From: an uncultured Agathobacter sp.
Lineage (GTDB): Bacteria > Bacillota > Clostridia > Lachnospirales > Lachnospiraceae
NCBI GenBank assembly: GCA_934365945.1
Contig: CAKRNE010000003.1
Span: forward strand, 62,001 to 126,000
DNA length: 64,000 bases
Direction: 5' to 3'
Positions 15,716 through 27,290 of this stretch are shown in pieces. The notes under the pieces were generated by a model, which saw only the letters and a program-made list of their open reading frames with translations, was not told where the DNA came from and searched no databases. Made by a program: the position numbers and the translations under genes. The stretch's first letter is position 1. Each line of letters begins with the position of its first letter.

Positions 15716-17020
15716 TTATTCGAAGAGTAATATTTCGTCCGTAAGCATACCCGATACACGGCCTGAAACTATCTGATTTTCAAGGTTTTCGTCAGTTTCC
15801 TTAGCGACCTTGACATATTCCTTAGTATATCCGACAAAATATTCTTTATCACCGATTACGGCCTTTTCCTCAAAAAGAACCTCCTCATTCTTTCCGATAT
15901 AGAATTTCCTGAACTCCTCAGACATGGCATGACCGAGTGCTATGAGCTTTTCGCTTCGTGCCGCCTTAATCTGCTCATCTATCTGGTCAGGCATCACTGC
16001 GGCGCGGGTGCCTTTTCGCTTTGAGTACTTAAAGATATGCATCTCATAAAAATGTATACGCTCAAGATATGCCTCAGTCTGTGCAAATTCTTCCTCTGTC
16101 TCGCCCGGAAATCCCACGATCACATCGGTTGTGATAGCCGGATGAACAAAATATTTACGCAAAAGCTCACAGCCTCTCTCGTACTCCTTAGTGGTATATT
16201 TTCTGTTCATTCTCTTAAGCGTTGCATCGCAGCCGCTCTGGAGTGACAGATGGAAATGAGGACAGATTTTATCAAGCTTTGAAAGCTCGCTCGCAAAGTG
16301 CTCTGTCACAATCTTTGGCTCGAGTGAGCCAAGCCTGATGCGCTCTATGCCCTTTACCGCGTTCACTGCCTGTATCAGCTCAAGAAGGCCTGTAGCCTCC
16401 TCGAAATCCACACCGTATGAGCTTAGATGGATACCTGTCAGCACAACCTCCTTGAAGCCGTTTGCCGCGAGTCTTTCAACCTCTGCTATTACATTTTCAA
16501 ACCTACGGCTTCTGACACGTCCTCTGGCATACGGAATGATACAATAGCTGCAAAACTGATTGCAGCCGTCCTGCACCTTGATGAAGGCTCTGGTGTGCTC
16601 CTTGGTCTGGTCTATAAAGAGCTCCTCAAAATCATGCTTTCCATCATTTATATCGTCCACAGTATCGTTTACACTGTCCAAAGAGTATTCCTCAAGCAGC
16701 CTTACCAGGTCATGCTTTCTGTCATTTCCGATGACTATGTCCACCGATAAGTCGTTTAATACTTCTTTTTCACTTGTCTGCACATAGCAGCCGGCTGCCA
16801 CAACTATTGAGTCCGGATTGTTTTTCTTTGCCTTGTGAAGCATCTGTCTGGATTTTCTGTCAGCCATGTTGGTGACTGAGCAGGTATTTATGACATACAC
16901 ATCAGCTTTTTGTGTGAAGGGAACTATCTCATAGCCCGCCTCCTCAAGCAGATGCTGCATGGCCTCTGTCTCATATGCATTTACTTTACATCCTAAATTA
17001 TGTAAGGCTGCTTTTTTCAT
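15716..17020 (-). CDS. mtaB: tRNA t6A37 methylthiotransferase MtaB
   Basis: Adds a methylthio group to t6A at tRNA position 37 using two 4Fe-4S clusters. The 434-residue protein shows the N-terminal UPF0004 domain (NLGCKVNAYETEAM, INTCSVTNMADRKSRQ), the radical-SAM cysteines in GCNQFCSYCIIPYARGR near residue 153, the GIHLSSYG block, and a C-terminal TRAM-like region. The NTCSVTNMAD and CNQFCSYC forms separate it from MiaB and RimO. It reads away from the divergent HPr-like gene. Confidence 0.94.
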   Translation of the reverse strand: MKKAALHNLGCKVNAYETEAMQHLLEEAGYEIVPFTQKADVYVINTCSVTNMADRKSRQMLHKAKKNNPDSIVVAAGCYVQTSEKEVLNDLSVDIVIGNDRKHDLVRLLEEYSLDSVNDTVDDINDGKHDFEELFIDQTKEHTRAFIKVQDGCNQFCSYCIIPYARGRVRSRRFENVIAEVERLAANGFKEVVLTGIHLSSYGVDFEEATGLLELIQAVNAVKGIERIRLGSLEPKIVTEHFASELSKLDKICPHFHLSLQSGCDATLKRMNRKYTTKEYERGCELLRKYFVHPAITTDVIVGFPGETEEEFAQTEAYLERIHFYEMHIFKYSKRKGTRAAVMPDQIDEQIKAARSEKLIALGHAMSEEFRKFYIGKNEEVLFEEKAVIGDKEYFVGYTKEYVKVAKETDENLENQIVSGRVSGMLTDEILLFE

Positions 17021-17043
17021 TTTATTTTTTTACTCCTATTTAA

Positions 17044-17072
17044 TTGACTTTTCCTTAAAAAACTATTACTAT
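17044..17072 (+). promoter_or_regulatory. Promoter of the HPr-like gene
   Basis: TTGACT (17044-17049), 17 bases, TACTAT (17067-17072), followed by the strong ribosome binding site AAGGAGG just before the ATG at 17108. Confidence 0.55.
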
Positions 17073-17107
17073 CTATATGACAGTAGTTATTTAAGGAGGT
17101 TTTCAAT

Positions 17108-17350
17108 ATGAAAACAGTACAGATTTCATTAAATTCCATTGGGAAAGTAAAATCATTCGTTAACGCTATTACTCAGTTTGATTTCGATTTTGATTTAATA
17201 TCAGGCAGATATGTCATTGATGCTAAATCAATTATGGGTATCTTCAGCTTAGACCTTTCTAAGCCAATAGAGCTCGCTATACATACAGAAACCGGACTTG
17301 ACGAGATTATGGAAGTATTAAAGCCATATATCATCGACGAAGCCAAGTAA
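17108..17350 (+). CDS. HPr/Crh-like protein without the active-site histidine
   Basis: 80 residues with the HPr fold. The Ser46 regulatory block is clear (DAKSIMGIFSL, serine at residue 41), but the N-terminal GIHARP active-site motif is replaced by SIGKVKSF, so there is no phosphotransfer histidine. It therefore resembles Crh, the catabolite-repression HPr homologue, rather than a PTS carrier. It stands alone with its own promoter and terminator. The regulatory role with CcpA and HPr kinase is inferred from the kept serine. Confidence 0.8.
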   Translation: MKTVQISLNSIGKVKSFVNAITQFDFDFDLISGRYVIDAKSIMGIFSLDLSKPIELAIHTETGLDEIMEVLKPYIIDEAK

Positions 17351-17375
17351 TACAGACACAATGATTTGATTAATT

Positions 17376-17400
17376 AGGACCTGAAGCTCAGGTCCTTTTT
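17376..17400 (+). terminator. Terminator of the HPr-like gene
   Basis: AGGACCTGA and TCAGGTCCT form a perfect 9-base-pair stem with a 3-base loop, followed by a T tract. Confidence 0.9.
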
Positions 17401-17423
17401 ATTTTGCTTTAAGGTGGCACTGA

Positions 17424-18608
17424 TTACTCAGCATCCACCATAATCACCTCTGTAGTATCTATAGCTGTCTTCATAAGCTCATCTATCACATCGCTTAGTC
17501 TTTCCTCAGACCTCTTAATCCTGTTGATATTCGGCTTTGTAACAGGATGCTTTGCCACAAAAATAGTACAGCAGTCCTCATACGGAAGAATCGATGTCTC
17601 ATAGGTATCAATTTTGTTTGATATATCAATGATATCATTCTTGTCCATGGCAATGAGCGGTCTGTATACAGGCATATGGCACACCTCGTTTGTTGCAGCA
17701 AGTGACTGCATTGTCTGGCTTGCAACCTGTCCGATGCTCTCTCCTGTGATAAGTCCTAAGCATTTATCCTCATCGGCAAAGTGCTCTGCTATCTTCATCA
17801 TATATCTGCGCATGATGATGGTCAGCTCATCATGAGGACATTTCTCATATATGGCAAGCTGTATATCTGTAAAATTGACAACATGCAGCTTTATCCTGCC
17901 TGAATATCTGGCAACCTTCTTTGCGAGGTCTACAACCTTCTGCTTTGCTCTCTCGCTCGTATATGGCGGTGCATGGAAATATGTGGCATTGATCACCACG
18001 CCTCGCTTTGCAATCATGTATCCTGCAACCGGGCTGTCGATTCCACCGGAGAGCAGAAGCATTGCCTTTCCTGCTGTGCCAAGCGGCATACCGCCCGGTC
18101 CCGGAATCTCCTCTGAATAAATATTTATCATAGGTCTGATCTCGATATTGATCATAACCTGCGGATTATGTACATCTACCCTTGTCTCAGGAAATGCCTC
18201 AAGCACCTTTTCACCTACTGCGGCATTTATCTCCATGGAAGTCATCGGATAGTTCTTTCTGGCACGTCTCGCGTTTACCTTGAAGGTAAAGCTCTTATCC
18301 TTGTATACATGGTTGATATGCTCGATAACTGCTTCACAGAGCTTGTCAAAGCCCTCGTCCTCATGCAGCTCGACCGGACAGATACCCACGATACCAAAGA
18401 TTCTTGACAATGTGGCAACTGTCTCGTCATAATCATAGTCTCCATCTGTCTCCACGTACACACGTCCGCTTTCCTTTCTTACCTCAAAGCTTCCATCCAC
18501 ATTGCGAAGCTGATATTTGATATTCTTAACGAGCGCGTCCTCAAAAATGTATCTGTTCTTGCCCTTTATCGCAATCTCAGCATACTTGATCAAAAATGTC
18601 TTGTACAT
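17424..18608 (-). CDS. thiI: tRNA 4-thiouridine synthetase ThiI
   Basis: Makes 4-thiouridine at tRNA position 8 and donates sulfur for thiamine. 394 residues: N-terminal ferredoxin-like and THUMP domains (RARKNYPMTSMEINAAVGEKV), then the PP-loop ATPase motif LLSGGIDSPVAGY near residue 185 and the CxHDE region KCPHDELT. The C-terminal rhodanese domain of E. coli ThiI is absent, as in most Firmicutes. A cysteine desulfurase is encoded 139 bases upstream and is the likely sulfur source. Confidence 0.95.
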   Translation of the reverse strand: MYKTFLIKYAEIAIKGKNRYIFEDALVKNIKYQLRNVDGSFEVRKESGRVYVETDGDYDYDETVATLSRIFGIVGICPVELHEDEGFDKLCEAVIEHINHVYKDKSFTFKVNARRARKNYPMTSMEINAAVGEKVLEAFPETRVDVHNPQVMINIEIRPMINIYSEEIPGPGGMPLGTAGKAMLLLSGGIDSPVAGYMIAKRGVVINATYFHAPPYTSERAKQKVVDLAKKVARYSGRIKLHVVNFTDIQLAIYEKCPHDELTIIMRRYMMKIAEHFADEDKCLGLITGESIGQVASQTMQSLAATNEVCHMPVYRPLIAMDKNDIIDISNKIDTYETSILPYEDCCTIFVAKHPVTKPNINRIKRSEERLSDVIDELMKTAIDTTEVIMVDAE

Positions 18609-18747
18609 GTAACTCTCCTGTTCTGGTTTTATTTACTGGTTTTATTTACTATTTTTATTACTAAAGATTTCATTATACGTAATACGTAACTTTTTAACCC
18701 TTCATGGTTACCGGCTATGCTAATACCTGCGATCTCTTTGCAGCTCA

Positions 18748-19902
18748 TTAGCGTCTTGTATATCTTCGAAGCATTGGTATCACCTCAGCCATCACGGTTA
18801 CAGCGTAATCAATTTCCTCCTGTGTGGTATTCACACAAAAGCTGAATCTGATTGTGGAATCTAAAAGCGACTGCTTAAGCCCTATGCTCTTTAGTGTTGA
18901 GCTGATTGCCGGTTTGTTTGATGAGCAGGCACTTCCTGCAGACACATATATCAGCCTGTCCTCAAGAGTGTGGAGCATAACCTCCGCTCTCACACCATCC
19001 ACGCTCACACTTACCACATGAGGGGCATTGGTATGATCCGTGCGTCCGTTTACTGATACACCTTCAATATGCTGCACTGACTCTATGAAATGGTCTCTAA
19101 GCTCATACATATGTGCTGTTTTTTTATCAAAATCTGTGTAAATTTCCTCGGCTGCCACTCCAAGACCTGCATATGCCGGAACATTTTCCGTGCCTGAGCG
19201 CATGCCCTTCTGCTGGCCTCCTCCGTATATAATCGGCTTGATTTTGGTCTTGTCCTTTATATACAAAAAGCCGCTGCCCTTTGGTCCGTGAATCTTGTGT
19301 CCACTGACTGAAAGCATATCTATATTCATGCGCTTCGGCCTGATTTCAAGCTTGCCGTAGGACTGTATGGCATCCACATGAAAAAGTGTTGCAGGATTTT
19401 TCTCTTTTATAGCTGCTCCTGCCTCCTCAATCGGCATGACAGCGCCAATCTCATTGTTTACATGCATAAGCGATACAAGAATCGTATCCTCCCTTACGGC
19501 ATTTTTCAGCTCTTCAACACTTATCACGCCGTCATGGTTAACAGGCAGATATGTGATTTCAAAGCCCTGCTCCTCAAGAAACTGCATCACAGACAAAACC
19601 GATGCATGCTCGACAGAGGATGTGATGATGTGCCTTCCGGCTCGCTTATTTGCCATTGCAGCACCTATTATTGCGGTATTATTTGACTCTGTTCCACCGG
19701 ATGTAAAGAGTATCTCCTTGTCCTGCACCCTGAGTGTCTTTGCAATCTTTTTCTTAGCATCATTAATATAATTTTCTGCCTCAACGCCCTTCATATGAAG
19801 CGATGAAGGATTACCGTAATCCTCTGTAAGCAGCTTATAAACCATATCTGCCGCTGCCTTTGAGCATCTGGTTGTGGCAGAATTATCCAAATATGCTTCC
19901 AT
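18748..19902 (-). CDS. Cysteine desulfurase (NifS/IscS family)
   Basis: A PLP enzyme of 384 residues that takes sulfur from cysteine. It begins EAYLDNSATTR, has the PLP lysine in SVSGHKIHGPKGSGFLY near residue 200, and the persulfide cysteine in SAGSACSSNKPA near residue 327. It lies directly upstream of thiI in the same direction, the NifZ/IscS-ThiI arrangement of Firmicutes, so it probably serves tRNA thiolation rather than nitrogenase. Confidence 0.92.
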   Translation of the reverse strand: MEAYLDNSATTRCSKAAADMVYKLLTEDYGNPSSLHMKGVEAENYINDAKKKIAKTLRVQDKEILFTSGGTESNNTAIIGAAMANKRAGRHIITSSVEHASVLSVMQFLEEQGFEITYLPVNHDGVISVEELKNAVREDTILVSLMHVNNEIGAVMPIEEAGAAIKEKNPATLFHVDAIQSYGKLEIRPKRMNIDMLSVSGHKIHGPKGSGFLYIKDKTKIKPIIYGGGQQKGMRSGTENVPAYAGLGVAAEEIYTDFDKKTAHMYELRDHFIESVQHIEGVSVNGRTDHTNAPHVVSVSVDGVRAEVMLHTLEDRLIYVSAGSACSSNKPAISSTLKSIGLKQSLLDSTIRFSFCVNTTQEEIDYAVTVMAEVIPMLRRYTRR

Positions 19903-19972
19903 TTTTTCTCCTGACTTCTACTTTGTAACCGATAAATTTCTCTGTATTTTTATAGTATTAATATTATGATTC

Positions 19973-20028
19973 GAGGCTCAAAAGGTCATTTTAATATTAA
20001 TTGTGCATATCTATACCTTTTGACCCTC
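19973..20028. repeat. 14-bp inverted repeat between rsmE and the cysteine desulfurase gene
   Basis: GAGGCTCAAAAGGT (19973-19986) and ACCTTTTGACCCTC (20015-20028) pair with one mismatch around a 28-base AT-rich loop that itself holds TTAATATTAA. No T tract follows on the minus strand. It could be a processing site, an operator or a weak terminator of prmA-rsmE. Confidence 0.5.
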
Positions 20029-20064
20029 ATATCATATTATATATCTACATACACATATGCAAAT

Positions 20065-20805
20065 CTACGCATCAAGATTGTATACAAGCATGGCAAGTGT
20101 GGCAAGCCCTGCTGTCTCCGTGCGTAAAATCCTGCGCCCTAAGCTTATTCTGTGCATTGTGGCACGCTCATCCACAAGTGCTATCTCCTCCGGCGCAAAA
20201 CCGCCCTCAGGACCCACGATAACACCAATTGTCTGACCAGACCTAAGCTGCCCCATTATCTCTCTTGTCGCATCCATGCCACGCTCATTCTCATATGGCA
20301 CCAGCGTGACATCAAGCTCTGATGCGCTTTTTAATGCTTCCTTGTATGTAACCGGCTGCTTCACAGTGGGGATCACCGTGCGCTTTGACTGCTTTGCGGC
20401 GCTCTCAGCGATAGCCTGCCATCTCTGCTGCTTTTTTGCTGCCTTTTTTTCGTCCAGCTTTACCACACAGTTTTTCATGGCAACCGGAACAATCTCGGAT
20501 ACACCAAGCTCCACAGCCTTTTGAATAATAAGCTCAAGCTTATCTCCCTTTGGCAGCCCCTGATACAGCACAATGTGGTTGTCGAGCTCTGTGCCCGCCT
20601 CATCTGCACTGTCAATAGCTGCGATAACCTCATCATCCAGAATCGACGATATATGACAGAAATATGCCTGTCCCGACTTTGAGCTCACTCTTATTTTTTC
20701 ACCGTTTTTCATGCGCAGTACATTCTTTATGTGATTTACGTCACCTCCGATGATAGAGATGCTGTCAGAATGAACCTGCTCTTCCTCTACAAAAAACTGA
20801 TACAT
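20065..20805 (-). CDS. rsmE: 16S rRNA m3U1498 methyltransferase RsmE
   Basis: A SPOUT-class methyltransferase of 246 residues. The N-terminal PUA-like part (HIKNVLRMKNGEKIRVSS) precedes the knotted catalytic part with EIVPVAMKNCVVK, IGVIVGPEGGFAPEEI and the C-terminal LGRRILRTETAGLATLAML. It lies 11 bases after prmA, the usual operon partner in Firmicutes. Confidence 0.95.
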   Translation of the reverse strand: MYQFFVEEEQVHSDSISIIGGDVNHIKNVLRMKNGEKIRVSSKSGQAYFCHISSILDDEVIAAIDSADEAGTELDNHIVLYQGLPKGDKLELIIQKAVELGVSEIVPVAMKNCVVKLDEKKAAKKQQRWQAIAESAAKQSKRTVIPTVKQPVTYKEALKSASELDVTLVPYENERGMDATREIMGQLRSGQTIGVIVGPEGGFAPEEIALVDERATMHRISLGRRILRTETAGLATLAMLVYNLDA

Positions 20806-20816
20806 AATCCACCAAA

Positions 20817-21788
20817 CTATTTAGCCTGCTTTTGTGCAGTGATATTGACCCACTCACCCTGATGATTGATTTCTACCACCTTAAGCCCTGCTGCTTCGAT
20901 AGCCTCTTTTACTTCATTTTCCTTGAAATCTATAATTCCCGATGTGATAAAATATCCGCCTTCCTTTAACCTGTCCGGAATAACAGGTGCCATAGGAATG
21001 ATGACATCGGCAAGGATATTTGCAACAACGATATCGTATTCTTCGGTGCCGACCTTCTTTTGAAGCTCTGTATCATCTATAAGATTGCCGACGTAAAACG
21101 TGCCAAGCTTCTCATCCAGATGATTGACCTGCATATTGTCACGAGTAGAAATCATGCAGTCAGCATCAAGGTCTGTACCTACAACCTCCTTTGCCCCAAG
21201 CTTTAAAGCTACAATGGAAAGGATTCCGCTTCCACAGCCCACATCAAGCACTGTAGGGGCTTCCTTTGCGCCCTCAATATATTTGATAAGCTGCTTGATA
21301 CAAAGCTGGGTTGTCTCGTGCTTTCCTGTACCAAAGGAGATTCCCGGATCAATTTCTATCATAAATTTATCCGCATCCTCCGGCTTTACCTCCTCCCAGG
21401 TAGGCTTGATCAATATATCTCCGATTGTAAAGGATGAAAAATACTTCTTCCAGTTATTGATCCAGTCGAGGTCCTCTGTCTCAGATGATGAAATCACACC
21501 GCTTCCCACATCAACAGTGTCTCTTAAATCCTCAAGTCCAAGCTTCACCTTCCTAAGCATATCTGACTGGTCACTGCCATCATCCTCAATATAAAAGCTG
21601 ACATGGCTTATGCCCTCATCAGGAGGCAGCTCCGGCAGAAAATCAATAAACATATCCGCCTGGTCCTCCTTGGTCAGAGGAATATTGTCCTCAATCTCGA
21701 TTCCCTCGATACCAAGCTCCATAAGCATGCTGCTCATGAAATCCTCAGCTGCGGTTGTTGTCTCAATCGTGTATTTCTTCCACTTCAT
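20817..21788 (-). CDS. prmA: Ribosomal protein L11 methyltransferase PrmA
   Basis: Trimethylates ribosomal protein L11. 323 residues with the N-terminal substrate domain (KWKKYTIETTTAAEDFMSSM) and the SAM domain holding PGISFGTGKHETTQL, VLDVGCGSGILSIVALKLGA and VANILADVIIPMAP with the NxxxD motif. Followed by rsmE; the two probably share one transcript starting in the spacer above 21788. Confidence 0.95.
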   Translation of the reverse strand: MKWKKYTIETTTAAEDFMSSMLMELGIEGIEIEDNIPLTKEDQADMFIDFLPELPPDEGISHVSFYIEDDGSDQSDMLRKVKLGLEDLRDTVDVGSGVISSSETEDLDWINNWKKYFSSFTIGDILIKPTWEEVKPEDADKFMIEIDPGISFGTGKHETTQLCIKQLIKYIEGAKEAPTVLDVGCGSGILSIVALKLGAKEVVGTDLDADCMISTRDNMQVNHLDEKLGTFYVGNLIDDTELQKKVGTEEYDIVVANILADVIIPMAPVIPDRLKEGGYFITSGIIDFKENEVKEAIEAAGLKVVEINHQGEWVNITAQKQAK

Positions 21789-22010
21789 ATAAAAATCCTC
21801 TCTTAATAAAATAGATACATAGTATAAATACAGTTTTATTTCAAAACATTTCCGTACATTTTACAAGGCAGTCATACGACTGCCTCCACAACTTATCTCA
21901 TATAATACCATAAAAATGTGCTCTATAAAAGCCCCAATTTTTACATTGAACTTGAACATTGAAATTATACGCATAGACTGTTAACAATAATTTTATACTT
22001 AAAAAAGCCG
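21789..22010. other. Spacer between dnaJ terminator and prmA
   Basis: About 220 bases with no gene. A short palindromic stretch AGGCAGTCATACGACTGCCT occurs near 21864 and could be a second terminator or leader hairpin; the prmA promoter must lie here but no strong hexamers were identified. Confidence 0.35.
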
Positions 22011-22042
22011 AAAAAAATGTCCCGCCACACATGGCGGGACAT
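22011..22042 (-). terminator. Terminator of dnaJ
   Basis: ATGTCCCGCCA and TGGCGGGACAT form a perfect 11-base-pair stem with a 4-base loop, followed by seven T on the minus strand. Confidence 0.95.
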
Positions 22043-22074
22043 CTATCATAGGACATCTATTACAAATCATCTAT

Positions 22075-23244
22075 TTACAGATCATCCAAAGACTCCTTGA
22101 GCTTATCCATAAATCCTTTTTTCTTTTTAGAATCAGTAGAAGCTCCGCCTTCCTTAGTCAGAGAGCCTCCTGAAAGCTCATCAAACTTCTTAAGAGCCTC
22201 CTTTGCCTCCTTAGAAAGGCCTGTAGGCGTATTGACAACGAGTGTGACATAATGGTCACCTCTTATTGCTTTATTTCTTGTTGAAGGAACACCCTTGCCC
22301 TTTAAGCGGATGCGTGTACCGGTCTGTGTACCCGGTGCGACTGTATATATAATATCTCCATCAACAGTCTTGATTCTTATATCTCCACCTAAGGCTGCAA
22401 TAGCATATGAGATGGATGCCTTTGAAAAGATATTAACATCCTGACGCTCAAAATCCCTGCTGCTTGAAACAAGAACCTCAACAAGAAGATCTCCACGCGG
22501 TCCGCCATTTATGCCAGGCTCGCCGTATTCACGTATTCTGACACACTGTCCATTATCTATACCGGCTGGAATCTCAACAGTCTTTCTAACCTTCTTGGTA
22601 TTGTAGCCTGTACCGTGACATGTAGGACATTTATCCTTTACTACCTTGCCCGAACCACCGCAGGATGGACATGTTGTGACATTCTGCACTACTCCAAACA
22701 GAGACTGGCTCTGTCTGACAACCTTACCTGTACCATTACACTGGGTACAGGTCTCAGGAGATGTGCCAGGCTTAGCTCCGTTTCCTCCACATGTAGAGCA
22801 TGTCTCCTTATAGTTGAATTCAAGCTCCTTTGTGCAGCCAAATATAGCTTCCTCAAAAGAAATTCTAACACTGAGACGGACATTTGCACCCTGTGCAGGA
22901 CCATTTCTTCTGCCACTGCTTCTTCCACCTCCGAAGAAATCTCCGAAAATGTCCCCAAAAATATCCCCCATATCCATGCCTGAGAAATCAAAGCCACCGG
23001 CTCCGCCGCCTGTGCCGTCAAATGCCGCATGACCAAACTGATCATACTGGCGTCTCTTATCCGGATCAGACAATACGGCATAGGCCTCCTGAGCCTCCTT
23101 GAACTTCTCCTCACACTCTTTATCACCCGGATGAATGTCAGGATGATATTTCTTTGCCTGCTGTCTGAAGGCTTTTTTAATCTCTGCATCTGTTGCGGTC
23201 TTAGATACTCCTAATACCTCATAATAATCTCTTTTTTCTGCCAT
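22075..23244 (-). CDS. dnaJ: Chaperone protein DnaJ
   Basis: Co-chaperone that stimulates DnaK. 389 residues in the full type I layout: J domain with the HPD motif (KYHPDIHPG, about residue 34), Gly/Phe-rich linker ([20 protein letters not shown]), four CxxCxGxG zinc repeats ([32 protein letters not shown], about residues 147-220) and the C-terminal substrate domains. A spacer of 156 bases with a strong hairpin separates it from dnaK. Confidence 0.98.
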   Translation of the reverse strand: MAEKRDYYEVLGVSKTATDAEIKKAFRQQAKKYHPDIHPGDKECEEKFKEAQEAYAVLSDPDKRRQYDQFGHAAFDGTGGGAGGFDFSGMDMGDIFGDIFGDFFGGGRSSGRRNGPAQGANVRLSVRISFEEAIFGCTKELEFNYKETCSTCGGNGAKPGTSPETCTQCNGTGKVVRQSQSLFGVVQNVTTCPSCGGSGKVVKDKCPTCHGTGYNTKKVRKTVEIPAGIDNGQCVRIREYGEPGINGGPRGDLLVEVLVSSSRDFERQDVNIFSKASISYAIAALGGDIRIKTVDGDIIYTVAPGTQTGTRIRLKGKGVPSTRNKAIRGDHYVTLVVNTPTGLSKEAKEALKKFDELSGGSLTKEGGASTDSKKKKGFMDKLKESLDDL

Positions 23245-23276
23245 AATTGAAAATTCCTTTTATTATACAACTAATT

Positions 23277-23306
23277 CGCAAGGCCGGCCATGTGGCCAAC
23301 CTTGCG
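23277..23306. repeat. Strong GC hairpin in the dnaK-dnaJ spacer
   Basis: CGCAAGG and CCTTGCG enclose an inner GGCCA/TGGCC pair, giving a long stem. No T tract follows on the minus strand, so it is more likely an mRNA-processing or stability element, or partial attenuator, than a full terminator. Confidence 0.6.
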
Positions 23307-23400
23307 AGTGATTTTACTTGCGCAGCCATTTTGATGCTTTGATTGATAACCTAGATTACAGGTCATTAATCCTCATATCATTGTGGCAGCATCTGTTTAA

Positions 23401-25311
<1,911 letters not shown>

Positions 25312-25418
25312 CTATTAAATATAGTGTTTTTACCTGTTTTATATATTTGTAACCATCCTATGCCTCACATGAATCACAAAATCCGATTCACTGTCATGCC
25401 GGATAGATGTACACATCA

Positions 25419-26084
25419 TTACTGTACTACGGATACCATGCTGTGGCGTACCACTGAATCCTTGTACATATAGCCCTTCTGGAGCTCCTGTGCTACGGTG
25501 CCTGACTCAAGCTCATCGTTTTCAACCTGCATCACTGCATTGTGGAAATCAGGATCAAACTCCTGTCCTACGCACTCTATAGGCTTTACACCTACAGCAT
25601 CAAGCTCTGTAAGCATCTGCTTGTAGACCTTATCCATACCTGTGATAAAAGGATCATCCTTCTTATCATCCGGTACTGCTGCAAGTCCTCTCTCGAAATT
25701 GTCGATTACAGGAAGGATTTTCTCAACTATTGTCTTTGCTCCCATGTCAAACATCTGGGATTTTTCCTTCTCGCTTCTCTTACGGAAGTTCTCGAACTCT
25801 GCCATCTGTCTTTTCAGACGGTCGTTAAGCTCTTCAATCTGCTCATCCTTCTTATCTTTTTTCTTTTTCTTGAAGAGACCTTTCTTTTCATCTGACTTTT
25901 CATCTGCTTTGGCTTCTGCATCAGCTGAAGCATCATCCTCTGATTCAGCTTCCTTCACATCTGTATCTTTTGCTTCTTCGGCTGCCTGAGTGCTTTCCTC
26001 ATCAGCTCCTTCAATCTCTATCTCTTCTGCTTTGTTTTCTGCAGTCTCATTGTCGATTGTTTCTTTTTTAATATCCTCTGGCAT
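25419..26084 (-). CDS. grpE: Nucleotide exchange factor GrpE
   Basis: Releases ADP from DnaK. 221 residues: a long acidic, charged N-terminus (about 1-75), a coiled-coil (QIEELNDRLKRQMAEFENFRKRSEKEK) and the C-terminal beta domain with VIDNFERGLAAVPD and GVKPIECVGQEFDPDFHNAVM. It follows hrcA by 14 bases and so is co-transcribed. Confidence 0.97.
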   Translation of the reverse strand: MPEDIKKETIDNETAENKAEEIEIEGADEESTQAAEEAKDTDVKEAESEDDASADAEAKADEKSDEKKGLFKKKKKDKKDEQIEELNDRLKRQMAEFENFRKRSEKEKSQMFDMGAKTIVEKILPVIDNFERGLAAVPDDKKDDPFITGMDKVYKQMLTELDAVGVKPIECVGQEFDPDFHNAVMQVENDELESGTVAQELQKGYMYKDSVVRHSMVSVVQ

Positions 26085-26098
26085 TTTTGACCACCTTC

Positions 26099-27181
26099 CT
26101 ATGTTTCATCCTCAGACTTCTTGTAAATTCCATCTAACTGGGATTTAAGAGTCTTTAGATTATCCATTACTTTTTCATAATCCATGCGCTTTGGTCCGAC
26201 AATTCCTATCGTGCCCTTTACGCCCTCACCCAGATCATATGTCGCAGTGACAACACTGCAGTCCTTCATGGTCTGGATTGGAGATTCATTTCCTATATAA
26301 ACCTGAATACCTGTTCCATTGTCCTTCTTCTCGGAATCGGATAGGGATTCGGTAACAAGGCTTGCTAGCTCTTCCTTTTCCTCAAATGCTGACAAAAGTG
26401 TCGCTGCATTATTGGAATCCGAAAGCTCAGGATACTTCAGAATATTTGTCGCTCCGCTGGTGTAAATCTTAAGATCCTCACTCTCCGCGAAGGTCTGTGC
26501 CAATGCATCAATCACATCAGAGACAATTCCTGAATGGATACCAGCGCGTTCCTTTATGCTTGCAATGTTTCCAAGATTAATCTCGTTCATTGCGAGTCCG
26601 TTTAATGAGGTGTTAAGCAGAATGTTGAGCTTAAGTATTGTCTCATTGTCAAGCGGCTCATATAAATCAAGCATCTTGTTTCTGACCATATTGTTGTTCA
26701 TAACAATTACTGCAAGCAGGTGCTGCTCATCAACCTGTGAAAGCTGGATGAATTTCACCTTGTTGTGATTGACATCCGGTGCAGAAACCAGTGTGGCATA
26801 ATTGGTATTGCTTGCAAGTACCTTTGCCGCCTGCTTTAACACCTGCTCCATCTTCTCGGTATTTTCAATGACCAGCTCCTTCATATCAGAAAGCTCTTTT
26901 TCCTTCTTATCGTTTGTCTCTATAAGATGGTCTACATATAATCTGTAGCCCTTATCCGAAGGGATTCTTCCTGCTGAGGTATGCGGCTGTACTATATAGC
27001 CCATCTCCTCTAAGTCGCTCATCTCATTTCTGATTGTTGCCGAGCTTAAATTAAGGTCTGTATATTTTGAAATTGTACGTGAGCCAACCGGCTCTCCTGT
27101 GGCGAGATAATTACGGATGATCGCATCCAGTATGGTAAGCTGTCTCTCGCTCAACTCTAGTTCTTTGTTTTCATTTTCCAT
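26099..27181 (-). CDS. hrcA: Heat-inducible transcription repressor HrcA
   Basis: Represses the class I heat-shock genes by binding CIRCE. 360 residues: N-terminal winged helix (LSERQLTILDAIIRNYLATGEPVGSRT, SSATIRNEMSDLEEMGY), the RIPSDKGYRLYVD segment near residue 90, and the GAF-like and insertion domains. First gene of the operon, with two CIRCE sites and a promoter just upstream, so it represses itself and grpE-dnaK. Confidence 0.97.
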   Translation of the reverse strand: MENENKELELSERQLTILDAIIRNYLATGEPVGSRTISKYTDLNLSSATIRNEMSDLEEMGYIVQPHTSAGRIPSDKGYRLYVDHLIETNDKKEKELSDMKELVIENTEKMEQVLKQAAKVLASNTNYATLVSAPDVNHNKVKFIQLSQVDEQHLLAVIVMNNNMVRNKMLDLYEPLDNETILKLNILLNTSLNGLAMNEINLGNIASIKERAGIHSGIVSDVIDALAQTFAESEDLKIYTSGATNILKYPELSDSNNAATLLSAFEEKEELASLVTESLSDSEKKDNGTGIQVYIGNESPIQTMKDCSVVTATYDLGEGVKGTIGIVGPKRMDYEKVMDNLKTLKSQLDGIYKKSEDET

Positions 27182-27218
27182 TGGTCACACGCTCCATCTG
27201 AAGTATGCTTTTTATTTG

Positions 27219-27245
27219 TTAGCACTCTGTATTTTGGAGTGCTAA
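27219..27245. promoter_or_regulatory. CIRCE operator, perfect copy
   Basis: TTAGCACTC, nine bases, GAGTGCTAA: an exact match to the HrcA operator consensus, lying between the promoter and the hrcA start. Confidence 0.98.
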
Positions 27246-27261
27246 TTTTTTATCTGTACAT

Positions 27262-27290
27262 AACATACCACCACCTATTAGCAATGTCAA
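27262..27290 (-). promoter_or_regulatory. Promoter of the hrcA-grpE-dnaK operon
   Basis: On the minus strand TTGACA (27290-27285), 17 bases, TATGTT (27267-27262). The -35 hexamer lies inside the second CIRCE copy, so HrcA would directly block RNA polymerase. Confidence 0.85.
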
